Source of the DNA: Siphonodentalium dalli
Lineage: Eukaryota > Mollusca > Scaphopoda > Gadilida > Siphonodentaliidae
Length of the DNA stretch: 64,000 bases
Direction of reading: 5' to 3'
Assembly: GCA_032622095.1 (NCBI GenBank)
Contig: CP136063.1
Span: 143,731,950 to 143,795,949 of the forward strand
Position numbers and translations under genes: made by a program. Position 1 is the stretch's first letter, and every line of letters starts with the position of its first letter. Of the stretch, positions 33,881-45,098 are shown one piece after another. Under the pieces are notes generated by a model. It had not been told where the DNA came from. It worked only from the letters and a program-made list of their open reading frames with translations, and searched no databases.

Positions 33881-35440
33881 TCAGCCGAGACCATCGGGTG
33901 TAGATCGTAGAACGTTGACAGCCTTGCTCGCATGCAGAAGGAATGTTTTTGCCGTCGAGTCGACGATGAAATCCAGAGGAAAATCCGATATATTTAATAT
34001 GTTACATCTTGACCCTAAAAGCATGGCACACAAGTCGTCAACGGTAAGCGAAGCCATGAACATGTATATTGGAATTCCGAATCTGTTCGTAATGAAATCC
34101 CAGTATATGTTTCGCGCATGAATCAATATGCCCGATTTACACGAGAACATTATATGCGTTATCTCACTGTTAAAGCGAACAGAGCAAAGGTTACAGAGAG
34201 TATTGTTGTTGTTGAATGTTGTCCTATTCAGCAACCGGCACAAGTTGACATATTTGGTTGATAAATGTGCTTGGGCGTGCACTCGAGTCCATATTGACCA
34301 ACAGTCTAATGGATTATGGTGAACTTTTGACAGAACAATTAAATTTGGATCAGAATGTACAGCACAACGCCATGAGTTAATATAATAATTTTGCACAGCT
34401 GTTTTAACAATCCTCTTCCACACTTCTTTTGCTGGGAACAGACCTTCATCGAGATATTCTAGGAGAAAACATTTTAGATTGTATTTTGCGATAATTTGAA
34501 ATATATCATGAACATAGCCGGAAGATTATCTTCTAAACAGACGTTGCTGGTGCGCTTTGAGTAGGAACAGTCTCAGAGGAGTTTGGTGGTGAAGTGGTAA
34601 ATGGATAAGGTTTCCAAGAAAGCATAATTTTCGGGTATGAATTTCCTGTTCAATGGGCATCAATCCAAGTAATCCAAGGGACATTCTAGTGCTTGCCCTT
34701 TTCGGTAGTGACTGGATACTCTTGATACATGTTCGGAGTGATCTTTCCATTATCATGAGACCAGAGGTATATTGCATGGGTAAGAGTTCGCATCCGTATA
34801 ATGCTTTCGGCAGAACAACACATTTTAGGATCTGCCTCAGTGACACAGTTGTCAAAGATGCAGTTAACTGTCACTTAGCAATTGAAAAAAATGTTTTGCG
34901 CATTTTCAGAGAAACTAAGTGTCCATGGGATTTTCCTGTTGCGAATTTATCTTGTACAATTCCTAAGTGCGTGCTCTCTGTTTTATCTGGTATGGTGTTC
35001 GGACCTAAATGCCACGTTCTGTGAGCTTTGGAGTGGCCACTTTTTGACTCGTTAAACACAATAATGTTGCTTTTAGTACAAGAGAAAGAAAATCGCCACC
35101 TGATGCTGTATTGATAACACATGTCGATTAAACTGTCGAGGCCAGTTTTAGAGAGGGATATAAGTGTTATATCATCCGCCGTAGTAGGTGCCGCTCATGA
35201 AATATTATTTATGGAGAGTCCCATTCGTGTGGTCGTTAGGATTTCAAGAAGGTCATTTATGTACACTAAGTAGCAAAAAGGTGAGAGGATACCTCCTTGC
35301 CTTGTTCCTTGGCTAATCACAAAGGAGTTTGACAGACATCCGTTATAACGAACTTGGCTTGTGATGTCACTGTATATGCACTGCAACATGCAAATGGCTT
35401 TTCTTGAAAAACCAAGGCGAAGAAACTTGAATAACAGTTA
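33881..35440 (-). pseudogene. LINE-A relative: 5'-truncated ORF2, RT motif B to C-terminus
   Basis: Read on the minus strand from ~35440: LLFKFLRLGFSRKAICML, then GTRQGGILSP (motif B, ~35300), APTTADDITLI (motif C, ~35170; Thr where Tyr is usual), CYQYSIRWRFSFSCTKSNII (~35115), LPKALYGCELLP (~34815), and a C-terminal domain with CNLCSVRFNSEITHIMFSC (a CxxC...H...C knuckle, ~34200). The order and spacing match LINE-A block for block, so it is the same family or a close sister. It lacks motif A and everything upstream, the usual result of incomplete reverse transcription. Frame changes between the blocks show it is dead. The stop is at 33881-33883. Confidence 0.87.
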
Positions 35441-35641
35441 AATTTGTAGACCCGTGCATGCAGTAATATATTGACATTTAAACATATAAGTAAATCCGTT
35501 AACTCTTTACCCAACAAACCGGCCAAATAAAGCGTCAACAGCCTAAAATATCTTCGGTCTGTCTCAATAAAACCATACAAATATGGATATTATTGGAACC
35601 GGCTCCTTGACCACGTTGTGATAGTTACAGTTATGCCCTGT

Positions 35642-35710
35642 GCCAATGCATTCTCTTATATATGCGAGTCGACCATAGGTCGCCTCGCATATATAAGAGA
35701 ATGCATTGGC
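35642..35710. repeat. Hairpin palindrome 1
   Basis: The stem starts GCCAATGCATTCTCTTATAT and continues to GCGAG. The middle is TCGACCATAGGTCGC and the other strand of the stem closes at GCATTGGC. In hairpin 2 the middle is inverted, so the pair is a palindrome of palindromes. Confidence 0.95.
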
Positions 35711-35789
35711 CTAAAAAAAATATTTTTTTAACACTTTTTACCATTTTTTCTTACATTCTTTAACAATTTTATAATTTTAAATGTGTTAA

Positions 35790-35858
35790 GCCAATGCATT
35801 CTCTTATATATGCGAGGCGACCTATGGTCGACTCGCATATATAAGAGAATGCATTGGC
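35790..35858. repeat. Hairpin palindrome 2
   Basis: Same stem as 35642-35710, middle GCGACCTATGGTCGA. Followed by CACAGGG, the mirror of CCCTGTG before hairpin 1. Confidence 0.95.
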
Positions 35859-35888
35859 ACAGGGCCGTTCTGTTGGGTAAAGGGTTAA

Positions 35889-36489
35889 ACAATTAGCTCT
35901 TTCGCGTTCGAATTTTGGACAATGAATTAAAAAGTGTTCAAAAGTTTTAAGATCTCCTCATCGCAGAATTGACTGTTCATAAATTTGACTTCATCTAATA
36001 TAATGCGATCGCCAGTAAGAAAACTCTTAAAATCGGTTTCCGATTCACAGTATTTTGCCTCCGGTAGAAGAGTGTTCCATAACGTCACGGTTGCTGCATT
36101 GGAGAAAGGACATTTCAGATCTTGTGGCATCGCAACGAGACCTTATTGGTCATTTTATCGTCTATATGCAGGAGGAATGAGAGTATATATATCTACTATA
36201 TATAATGGCGCGTGTCTCGCTTAAATATTGGACAAAACTGTAGAAGTTAAGCATTAGTTGAGAGAGTGTCACAATCGGTCCCCTTAATACAAATTATATA
36301 CTACTACTCAAGTTCTAGTTGCTACAGTTACCAATGTCACTTTTTTTGGTGAAAAATTATAGAATTCTGGAACCCATCATACCAAGATATATATTTATAA
36401 TAATGCATATCCTTTTATAATAATGTCCAGTTTTATCTAGTAATAATTTAAGTTTTTGGTGTATTTAACAGACCTTTGTGTCAGTTGTG
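35889..36489. other. Non-coding stretch, nothing recognised
   Basis: No coding or repeat signal beyond AT-rich runs. Confidence 0.5.
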
Positions 36490-36492
36490 TTA

Positions 36493-37847
36493 GGGTGGAT
36501 ACACACATGCATGTAATCTCTGTAAATATCGTGTATTTCGAGTTTTACATGGATCATACACACCGTGTAATATGTGTCCGCTGACAACCCAATCATTGCG
36601 ACTGTGTTTGACCACAGTGAGTTAAACTCTGAACCGCTGAAGAGCCGTTGACTGGGACGAAGTAGTCAGGCCGCTTAAAATAATTATTCGCGCGATAACT
36701 GAAATGGTCGACGTTCTGTTTAAATCATTGTCAGTATTCTATTGATGTTAATACCAGTGATGGCCTCTTCCACAACGCAGGGGGCTATGACCACAAACAT
36801 ACACGGGGAGCTAAATTATCCCAGAAGCTACCGAATTCACCATATTTCCTCGACGGGGGTGTGCACGCAGCACCCTGAGTCCTGACACCCTGCTTTATAA
36901 ATATCGTAGTCATGTCTGTCGTGTCTGTTTTCTACGAGTGATTAATCTAATATGCAGCAATTTATGCTATTCATATAATTATGAACATATTATACAGCTT
37001 AAAATTTGAATGCATGGTGTTGCTGTTTGTCTTCGTTCGGCGAAAGGGTTGCCTAGCTACGAGTTCCCAACTACGTCACCTTTCATCTCTTGTGTTATAC
37101 AGTTATACATGTATACGCCAAATTTACAACAATGGAATATTTGAGTAAAACATACTGTAATTCTTGTCCAGATAATCCCGGCTGATACATTCAATTAACT
37201 CCCTTAGTTATTGGAAGCTTTCGGGAACCAGCCCCTCCCCCAATCATGGATTATGGTCGAAAATGTTATAATTCAAGATTGTGACAGGTAGGAGCTTGTT
37301 CAACCTTTGGCTTGAGAAACATATATATAAATGGGGGGGGGGGGGGTGTCACTCTTTTTAATTTCAACGCTGTACCTGCATTATTTTTTGGGGCTATAAT
37401 GAATATTTGCAATCCCAATTGAATTAATGTTATCACAAGAGCTCGCTCTCAAATTATCAGAGAAATCTCAACAAGCCGGTATCATCCTATAAAAGAATTC
37501 TGCATATTTTATTTTTGTTTTGGATGACCCTGTTTCCAAGAAATGACAGAAACAAATCAAGTATAAAATCGACCGGCTCTAATCCACTTTTCGAAATGAA
37601 TTATAACTCGTGAAAAACAGCAACATATATCAGACAAGAATTACTCATTTCGGCATCCATGAAAGAAGACATGTTTATGACTGGCCTGAAATTTCTTGAT
37701 GGCAGTTTGTTTGATAATGGCTTATAACTACTCACTGGTGAAATTGACCTCTCGCGCGCAGGTGATTAATTTTGTCAATTATTGGTGTGGCCATGTAAAA
37801 TACATGTATTTTACATACAGACATTACATGCATGTGTGTATCCACCC
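36493..37847. mobile_element. 1.36 kb PIF/Harbinger-like non-autonomous element, TTA target
   Basis: The left end GGGTGGATACACACATGCAT is mirrored exactly at the right end (ATGCATGTGTGTATCCACCC), and similarity extends ~45-75 bp inward (for example TCTGTAAA blocks). TTA lies on both sides (36490-36492 and 37848-37850). A 3 bp TWA duplication with GG-starting TIRs is the rule for PIF/Harbinger transposons. No transposase or Myb-like frame is visible inside. A G homopolymer (~37334-37347) is present. Confidence 0.8.
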
Positions 37848-37850
37848 TTA

Positions 37851-39518
37851 TACATTTATATTTGTATTGGTTAAATTGTGGATGTCTTGGGCATAAATTG
37901 AATGTTGAAAGTCATTTAAGTAAATAATTGGCAAAATACGAAACATGTATAACCAATTTTTTTCCATAAATGACCACGTGCCCTGCATCATGCTTGTTAT
38001 ATGTCAGGTTCTTATTTGCTTATTTGCTTGCTTCTTTGATTGTCTACAATGTTTCAGACTAATTTCTCATATCTTGGTGGCTTGACCTGTAAAGTCGTCG
38101 AGGCCTATGGTGTTTGGATGTCGAAATCCAAAATCCCATTCCGGTTGTGTTATAAATACGGCATGTCATTCATGTGAGGCTGCTGTGTAAAAAAAAACTA
38201 AACAGACAACTTACACTTTTTGTGGTCGCATTATTGGCAAAGTACATGAATGTTTCTTGTTGCTTTATTTCAGAGTTTTCTTTGAAATGCAAAATCCCGC
38301 ATTTTTACAATTGAGGGTCAACTGTAGGCAAAAATTTAACAAAAATCAACTAAAATAAGCGTGGAAACAGGATTTTCCTCTCTAAATCGTGGTAGTGTGA
38401 TATATTTTCACGTCTGCAAAACAGGCCATGTAATTAATACCATATAATGCACTGCGGTTTGGTCTTAAATGGATTTCAGGTGGAAAACATTATTTTATTT
38501 GAAAGTCAAAATTGTTGCATGTAAATCAGTGACAACAGGAATTTTAGTTGTATTAATGCAGAAGAGCTGTGGGCAGAGTTATGTTCATGAACTCTGTCAA
38601 CCACTATCGCAACATGAGATACACTACCATAAAGCAATACGGAAACTGAGAAAACCGGAACAAAATCTGTACGACCTGATATTTTTGGGGAAATAACTTT
38701 TTTCGTATTACCAAATCAAACTGGAATCCAGTCCTATGAACACCCAATATAATAAGCAGGGCTATTGACCGAGGCCACAGTCTCGGAATACTATCGCACG
38801 GGAGATGGTTCGCAAATGCTGGCCTCGTGCCAGCTGGTAACGTCAGCGGGAAATAGTTGGAAAACTTTAGTCGGGAGATGGTAGTTCGTTCGCCGGGCAT
38901 TAGTCAAAACTACTATCTGATTTACTTCCGCAAATCAAAGGAGAGTATGACCCTCTGTGAACGCGAGGTGCGGTATATAAGAAGAATTTATTTTCATTGC
39001 AAGTTTGCCATAACTACTCATTAATAGCATTCTGTTTGGAGGAAATCAATAATCTTACCAATTTGTGCGATCTTAATGAAACATTGCAACTGATACCCAC
39101 AATGTATAAGCATTCTTTGTGAAAATGTTGATTTCCATATAAGAAAACAGAGCGACAGGATGAAATCAATATCAATATGTTCGTCTACGTTGCATGCGCA
39201 ATTGAGCGATGACGAAAAGCCGGTTGAAATCCCGGTCAACCCAGATTTCTGATGCACTCAAGCGAAGATACCTTCATATCCTTTATCTGATCACCAATAT
39301 GCATAATGTATTCCAATTGTCCTTTACAGAAAATAGTCATAGCACTAAAAGTGCATAAGCAATGGACACTCATAGTGAGTCTGTCCCTTCATAAATATGA
39401 TGCATGTATAAATATAAGACAAGGTTCTCAACTTGTGAAACGCAGTATGTCCAGTCTGCGGTCTCTAAAATGTGGTGACAAATACAATAATATGTGCATA
39501 CGAACAAAATATATATAA
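37851..39518. other. Non-coding stretch, nothing recognised
   Basis: Short open frames only (up to 98 codons, no motif). Confidence 0.5.
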
Positions 39519-40426
39519 CTAGCAGATTAGCCCGCCACTGGCGGGATTGGTCCCATGGCTTTGTCGATCCATTAATTTTTGTTTTTCAAGGTAGCCCCGT
39601 ACGTAGCTGCCACCGCTGATGCCCAAAATATCGCCCAAGGTCATTTGCGGGTACCCGTGGCAAGGTCATGTGGGGTGAACAAAATAACCGGACAAAAATA
39701 TTTCCCGTCCCAAGTTGACCATACATAACAAATTTAACATCGATTTCACCGCTGACTACCGAGATATCGCCCAAGGTCATTTGTGGGTACCCGTTTCAAG
39801 GTCAAGATCACCTCGGGCGGACAAACTGACCCCACGAAAATCTCCCCCGTCCCTTGGAACCCCTAAGTACGAAATTTCGTCTCGGTATCCCCAGTTTTGA
39901 CCTGCCGTATATTTTCACTAAAGTAGATAAACGCTCTTTAATAGCGCCGCCTCATATACAAACGCTCATTAATTATCACGCGATTAACCCATCAATCCCC
40001 ATTACGGTGGCAGTTGAAGGGTGAAGGAGTAGTCGCACGTGCTCGCGAATGATCCAAGTACACTGCCTGTGGATTTTTACCCTTACACAGCAAGTTTGGG
40101 TTCAATCGGCCCAGCAGTTTTCGTCTCGATATTCCCAGTTTCCGAGACGGTCAAATGCCGTATATTTTCACTAAAGTAGATAAACGCTCTTTAATAGCCA
40201 CGCGTCATATACAAACGCTCATTAATTATCACGCGATTAACCCATCAATCCCCATTGCGGTGGCAGTTGAAGGGTGAATGAGTGGTCGCACGGGCTGGCG
40301 AATGGTCCGATGACACTTCCCGTGGTTTTTTACCCTTAGATAGGAAGTTTGGTCTCAATCGGTCGAGCCGCTTTCGAGTCTATAAAGGACACATATATAT
40401 AGGGAAGTCTCAAAATATATAGTAGA
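39519..40426 (-). mobile_element. Helitron E, 3'-most member of the third chain
   Basis: CTAG at 39519-39522 after the CCCGCCAGTGGCGGG hairpin; 5' end TCTACTATATATTTTGAGAC at 40426. The body has two tandem copies of a ~246 bp block (TATTTTCACTAAAGTAGATA at ~39910 and ~40153) and two of an AATATCGCCCAAGGTCATTT-type block (~39627 and ~39760). Non-coding; same 3' family as A, B and F. Confidence 0.85.
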
Positions 40427-41923
40427 CTAGCAGATTAGCCCGCCACTGGCGGGATTGGTCCCATGGCTTTGGTCGATCAATTAATTTTTGTTTTTCAAGG
40501 TAACCCCGTACGTCGCTGCCACCGCATTAATTAATGTTCTAATTAATTTTTTTGTTTTTCATTAATTTTGTGTTTTTCAATTTGACCCGATTTGACCTTG
40601 AATTGATCATATTCAAGGTCAAGGTTAGGTCGGGATCACAATTTAACCCTTCCATGACACTTCCCGTAGGTAGAAAGTTTGAGCTCAATCGTTTCGAGTC
40701 TATAAAGGACACACACATATATTGTGGGTACCCGTTTCAAGATGAAGACCACATCGGGCAGAAAAACTGACCCGATGAAAATTTTCCCGTTCCTAGGAAG
40801 CCATAAGTACGTAAGAATCACACAGAAGCGAGTTCCAGATAACGTAAACAAAACCGTATGCGAAAGGCGAAGGGAATAAAGAGCGTTAACCGGTTAACGA
40901 ACTCAAATATGGAAGATCTTTATCAACGACACTGCGGATACGAACGCTCTTTAACTATCAACGCGATTAACCCCGCAGTGCCGTTTTTGTGACTGAGAGT
41001 GGAGAACGGGTGCTCTGAGCTTCTCCAAAACTCCGCGACGCGTGGTTGGTCAGAAACATGACATTTTTTTAATTATTTTTTATTCAATGAGTTAATTCTG
41101 CCTTTTTAATTTTTTAATTTTATCAAGAGAAATTATGGAACCCGTCCATAAAAGAGGTATGATTTACGGTACATCGGGCGGAAAAACTGACCCGATGAAA
41201 ATCTCCCCCCTTCCTAGGAACGACAGACATAAGAATCACACAACACGCATTTTTTTGTTTTTCAATGAGTTAATTCTACCTTTTTAATCAAGAGAAATTA
41301 TTGTACCCGTCCCTAAAAGAGGTATGATTTAAGGTGACCCGATGAAATTCCCCCCCTTCATAAGAACGAGACATAAGAATCACACAACACGCATTTTTTG
41401 TTTTTCAATGAGTTAATTCTGCCTTTTTAATCAAGAGAAATTATGGTACCCGTCCCTAAAAGAGGTATGATTCGATGAAAATCTCCCCCGTTCCTAGGAA
41501 CGACAGACATAAGAATCACACGACACGCATTTGTTGTTTTCCAGTGAGTTAATTCTGCCCTTTTAATCAAGATAAATGCATTCCGCCGTTCCGGTGCGTT
41601 TTGCATCCGTAGTTTCGTACGCATAGGTGACCGTTTAGCAACGCCGATGGCAATACAGAGCGTTACTTAGTTAACAACGCCAAATTTGGTCAATATAAAG
41701 AGCGTGACTGCCTTAACCCCCGCAGTGCCGAGGACGGTGATTTTGATGATAGGGAGTGGAGAATGAGTGCTCAGAGCTTCTCCAAAACGACACGACGACG
41801 ATTCCCGTGGATGTTTACCCTTAGATGGGAAGTTTGAGCCCAATCGAGCCAGCCGTTTTCGAGTCTATAAAGGTCACATATATTTATATATTTATATACG
41901 TAGTTCTCAAAATATATAGTAGA
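40427..41923 (-). mobile_element. Helitron F, middle member of the third chain
   Basis: CTAG at 40427-40430, the same hairpin as E, and 5' TCTACTATATATTTTGAGAA at 41923. It contains a ~140 bp tandem array (41083-41580). The 5' portion includes the GACTCGAAAACGGCTGG phrase common to these Helitrons. Confidence 0.83.
41083..41580. repeat. ~140-178 bp tandem units in Helitron F
   Basis: CAATGAGTTAATTCTGCC (with variants) recurs at ~41085, 41263, 41406 and 41541, each followed by AATCAAGA.AAATTATGG and, in most, CCTAAAAGAGGTATGATT. Confidence 0.85.
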
Positions 41924-42204
41924 CTAGCTGGGTACCCGTCCTGACGGGGAGAGTCGTTGTGTTGTTTTTTTTATAATTATGTTTTAAGTCACCAACACCC
42001 CAAAAATGTTGGAAATCGGCCCAGCGGATACCGAGATACAGGTTCAAGTTCATTTGAAAGGTCAAGGTCACGTCGCACGGGCACCCGGGTGTGACGAAAA
42101 AGTTTTGGCTGTTCTCATTCCTTTTGTGAAGTTTGTATTCTTGAGTGGATGAAAGTTATATATGTCCTATATGCCGAGCAGCCATAACGACTCATATGAG
42201 GTCC

Positions 42205-42590
42205 TCGATTGTTAAAATTGGTGTCAACCTAAGTTGATATTTACAAATCGATGGTAGCTTGGAGTGAGAATGAGGCATGTGAATCGACCAATCAACAGGT
42301 CATCAGAATACATTGAGAAAGTTCGAATTGGTGCCAAGCAAAGTTGATATTTACAAATTGAGTAAATGGTTGCATATGGAGTAGGAATGAGGCAAATGAA
42401 TTAACCAGTCATCAAAATACCTTGAAAAGGTTCAAATTGGTGTCAAGCTTAGTTGATAATCACAAATCATGGTAGCTTGACGTGAGAATGAGGCAAATGA
42501 ATCGTCCAGTTAGCAGGTAATAAGAATACATTGAGAAAGTTCAAACTGGCGTCATACAATGTTTATATTTACAAATTAGGCAAATGGTAG
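42205..42590. repeat. ~120 bp tandem repeat near the 3' end of Helitron G
   Basis: The phrase AAATTGGTGTCAAGC..AGTTGATATTTACAAAT recurs in variant form at ~42218, 42330, 42438 and 42545, separated by GAGAATGAGGCAAATGAAT blocks: about 3.5 units. Confidence 0.8.
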
Positions 42591-42619
42591 TTTGGCTATG
42601 ATTTGGTCGTCCCATTCAT

Positions 42620-44500
42620 TGAGAACTTCTGAGTGAATATCTCTCATGCTGGAACGGAAAGGCAATTTGAGTAATGGTATTTTCTGCACAGCCTATTCCA
42701 GAACCTCCCGGTGAACGACATTCCTCGTCTCTCTCGACGGTGAATGTATGAACAAAACAGCGGGCGAACCAACACGCGAACATGCAACATAAAGTTGACC
42801 ATGCGAAAAGCAAGGATCATTCAACTCCACCCCGACAACTTTCATGGTTTGGCCTTGCGATTTGTTGATGGTCATCCCGAAACTCAATCTTACTGGGAAT
42901 TGGAGCCGCCGGAATTCGATGGGTGAATCCGAACGGATAAGTGGAATCCGTGGTATAAAAACTGACTCTCCGTGTGCGCAACCAGTTAGTATTGTCGCCT
43001 CGATTATATGGGGTGAGAGGTTCTTGATCGCCAGACGTGTGCCATTGCACAGCTTGGCGGGGGGGGTCTAACTTCCGGAGGAGCATGATGGGACAACCTT
43101 CCTTCAATACGAGTTATATGTAATAAGAAATATAGAAGCCACACAGAACCTCTCTTTAAAAAAGAAAATATACTCAAAATCTACGACATCCACAAAGTAC
43201 AAGCGGCTGTTTTCATGCATGATTGGTATCATATGCGTTTAATAGAATCATTTACCGACATGTTTTCCAAACGGAAAACCGGACCAGCCACCCGGCAAAA
43301 GCACCCACTATTTAAAAAAAAAACCAAGAACATCTTGGTCCCAACAACTACCATTTCATTCCTTTCCAACCACATGGAACAACTTAGATAACGAATTTAC
43401 ATCATACCAATCCAGACACACATTTAAACGACGTTTACATGCCGATTGCATTAAAACATATGCTGCAACAATTAAATGCAACAATCAAAGATGTCCCGAC
43501 TGTGTGGTAGCTCCTCAATAAGTGACTTCCCCTATACCGCAATCCTCAACCTCACTCAGTACATTCCTACTCGACTTTCAAGGAACAACCCACTGACAAG
43601 AAAGAGACAAACCATCGAGTAACCAATAAACAATTTATCTAGACGTATACCTCCATGTATATAATACAACCATTGTGTGATACATAATTATATAGCCGTG
43701 CATTGTACAAGAAATCATGACCGCCTATCATAACATCTTTTCATTGTTAAGGGGGTGGCAGTAAGACAGTCTAGCCTGACTATGCCACCCCTCGAATATA
43801 CAACATAATATTTGTCAAATGTATTATGCATTAATATGTGTATATTTAAATAAAATATCCTATCCTATCCTATCCTTCAGATTCAGCTGATGAGGGGCAG
43901 CCCAGTAGGTTTGAGGGTATTCAGAAACTCAGTTGGATTGTTCACAATTTCAGATTCGTCCGGAATTGTGTCAATTGACTTAAACAAACGGACTTATCCT
44001 GGTATTAGGTTGAACAAAATATCGTTTATCCTATCAACTGTATCATTCTTTGGCGCTAGTATATATAGCCCTTTCTCTGAGCCAGTCGTGAGCAGACATA
44101 TTTTGGGCAACATCCGGGAAAACATTTTCTATAAGTTCATTGAGAGCAGAGACGACCGTGCCGATTGGGGTCAAATCTACAAAGCCATCCCGAATGTTGG
44201 CACCATTGCCTATATGAAGCAATTGTTCAGCGAAATACATCGAGAGGCGGTCTCCGTGCAAATGTGCTCTCATGTTAGTTGAGAGGGAGAGCGATTGAAC
44301 ACTTCGCCAAAGATATGACGACTTCAAGCAGGCGTTTATCTGGTCAGCTTTTGTTCCCTTTGGGATATAACAGGAAGGGTTTGCCTGAAGTCACCCGCTA
44401 ACAACAGCGTAACGCTTCCCATGAGGTTGGGACATTCACGTATATCTTGTAAAGTTCTGTCTAGCGCCTCGAAGGCACGCTTATGGGACATTGTGCATTT
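42620..44500 (-). pseudogene. Helitron Rep/Helicase remnant (Pif1-like helicase C-terminal part)
   Basis: On the minus strand from ~44500: CTMSHKRAFEALDRTLQDI, then VTLLLAGDFRQTLPVI (motif III), KADQINACLKSSYLWRSVQS, LSTNMRAHLHGD (motif IV), NELIENVFPDVAQNMSAHDW, and [14 protein letters not shown] up to 43880. After the nested LINE it resumes at ~43099 with KEGCPIMLLRKLDPP, then FGMTINKSQGQTMKVVGVEL (motif V) and LYVACSRVGSPAVLFI (motif VI). In Helitrons this SF1 helicase unwinds DNA during rolling-circle transposition. The sequence starts just after the expected Walker B Asp-Glu, so the ATP-binding N-terminal part and the whole Rep nuclease are missing. Frameshifts also occur near 43875, 43060 and 42900. 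Confidence 0.92.
43107..43872 (+). mobile_element. LINE 3' end inserted in the Helitron helicase, (TATCC)n tail
   Basis: The Helitron frame breaks at LNLK|EGCPIM. The inserted sequence starts with an RT C-terminal block (LFKKENILKIYDIHKVQAAV near 43152, then a FTDMF segment, then HTFKRRLHADC near 43420) and ends in four TATCC/CTATC repeats (43855-43872). TCCTTCA flanks both sides (43100-43106 and 43873-43879), a likely target duplication, though the right copy overlaps the tail repeat. It is a heavily 5'-truncated non-LTR insertion, younger than Helitron G. Confidence 0.83.
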
Positions 44501-44990
44501 CGACTATAAAACAGTCTGAATTCACAAAAAGAATGTCAATGTCTCGAGAATACCATTTCGATAGTATTGTAAACTATAAAATCTGAACAGTCACAGTATT
44601 AAGGCAATTTAGCATTGTAAACTATAAAACAGTCTGAATTCACAAAAAGAATGTCAATGTCACGAGAATACCATTTCGATAGACCGTTTATAAACAATGC
44701 GCATATTAAAACAAATCTGAACAGTCACAGTGAAGCGTTGCGTTGATTGTAAACAAACGCTTCGCCAGCCTCATATACTAAAGCCGAAGGGAATAAAAAA
44801 ACAAATCTGAACAGTCACAGTAATTAAATGGAAGATTCGTAGAAGCGTTGCGTTGATTGTAAACAAACGCTTCGCCAGCCTCATATACAAAAACCGAAGG
44901 GAATAAAGAGCTTTATTCGGTTAACCAACCCAATTATGGGAAATATAAAGAGCATTATTGTATAAGGCAATTTAGCACTGCGGCTCAGCG
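44500..44990. repeat. Duplicated blocks in the 5' part of Helitron G
   Basis: A block starting AAACTATAAAACAGTCTGAA occurs at ~44505 and ~44621. A second block, GAAGCGTTGCGTTGATTGTA onward, occurs at ~44732 and ~44843. The duplications replace the upstream helicase coding region. Confidence 0.85.
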
Positions 44991-45098
44991 GATCCCGAGA
45001 TATTAGTTGTGAAGGTCACGGTCACGTCGCATGGGCAAACTGATAGGCCCATGTTATTCATCGGGTCAAACTACATCGCCGTACCAAGTTTCGTCGTA

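Larger units (their letters stand above)
35499..35888. mobile_element. TTAA-flanked element whose arms are themselves hairpins
   Basis: The outer TIR is TTAACTCTTTACCCAACA (35499) against TGTTGGGTAAAGGGTTAA (ending 35888), i.e. TTAA plus CYCTTTACCCAACA. Inside, two ~69 bp near-perfect palindromes lie in inverted relation: 35642-35710 and 35790-35858. Both open with GCCAATGCATTCTC and close with its reverse complement. The right arm runs straight from TIR to hairpin; the left has ~110 extra bases (35525-35631). The TTAA suggests a piggyBac/Kolobok-type target. No coding capacity. Confidence 0.8.
41924..45098 (-). mobile_element. Helitron G: partly coding Helitron, 5' end missing
   Basis: 3' end CTAG at 41924-41927 after the hairpin CCCCGTCAGGACGGG, a third 3' family. 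Going upstream (rightwards) come a tandem 3' region, a Pif1-type helicase remnant and a duplicated 5' region. At ~45098 a CTACATCGCCGTACCAAGTT phrase, normally ~100 bp inside a Helitron 5' end in this window, breaks off, so the terminal TC is lost. It carries a nested LINE 3' end. It shows the chain includes a relative of an autonomous element. Confidence 0.83.

Noticed and set aside
34371-34423. Start codon of a separate 180-codon gene on the minus strand (33881-34423)
   Set aside because: It is the C-terminal block of the LINE-A relative, with the same zinc knuckle and order as LINE-A, not an independent gene.
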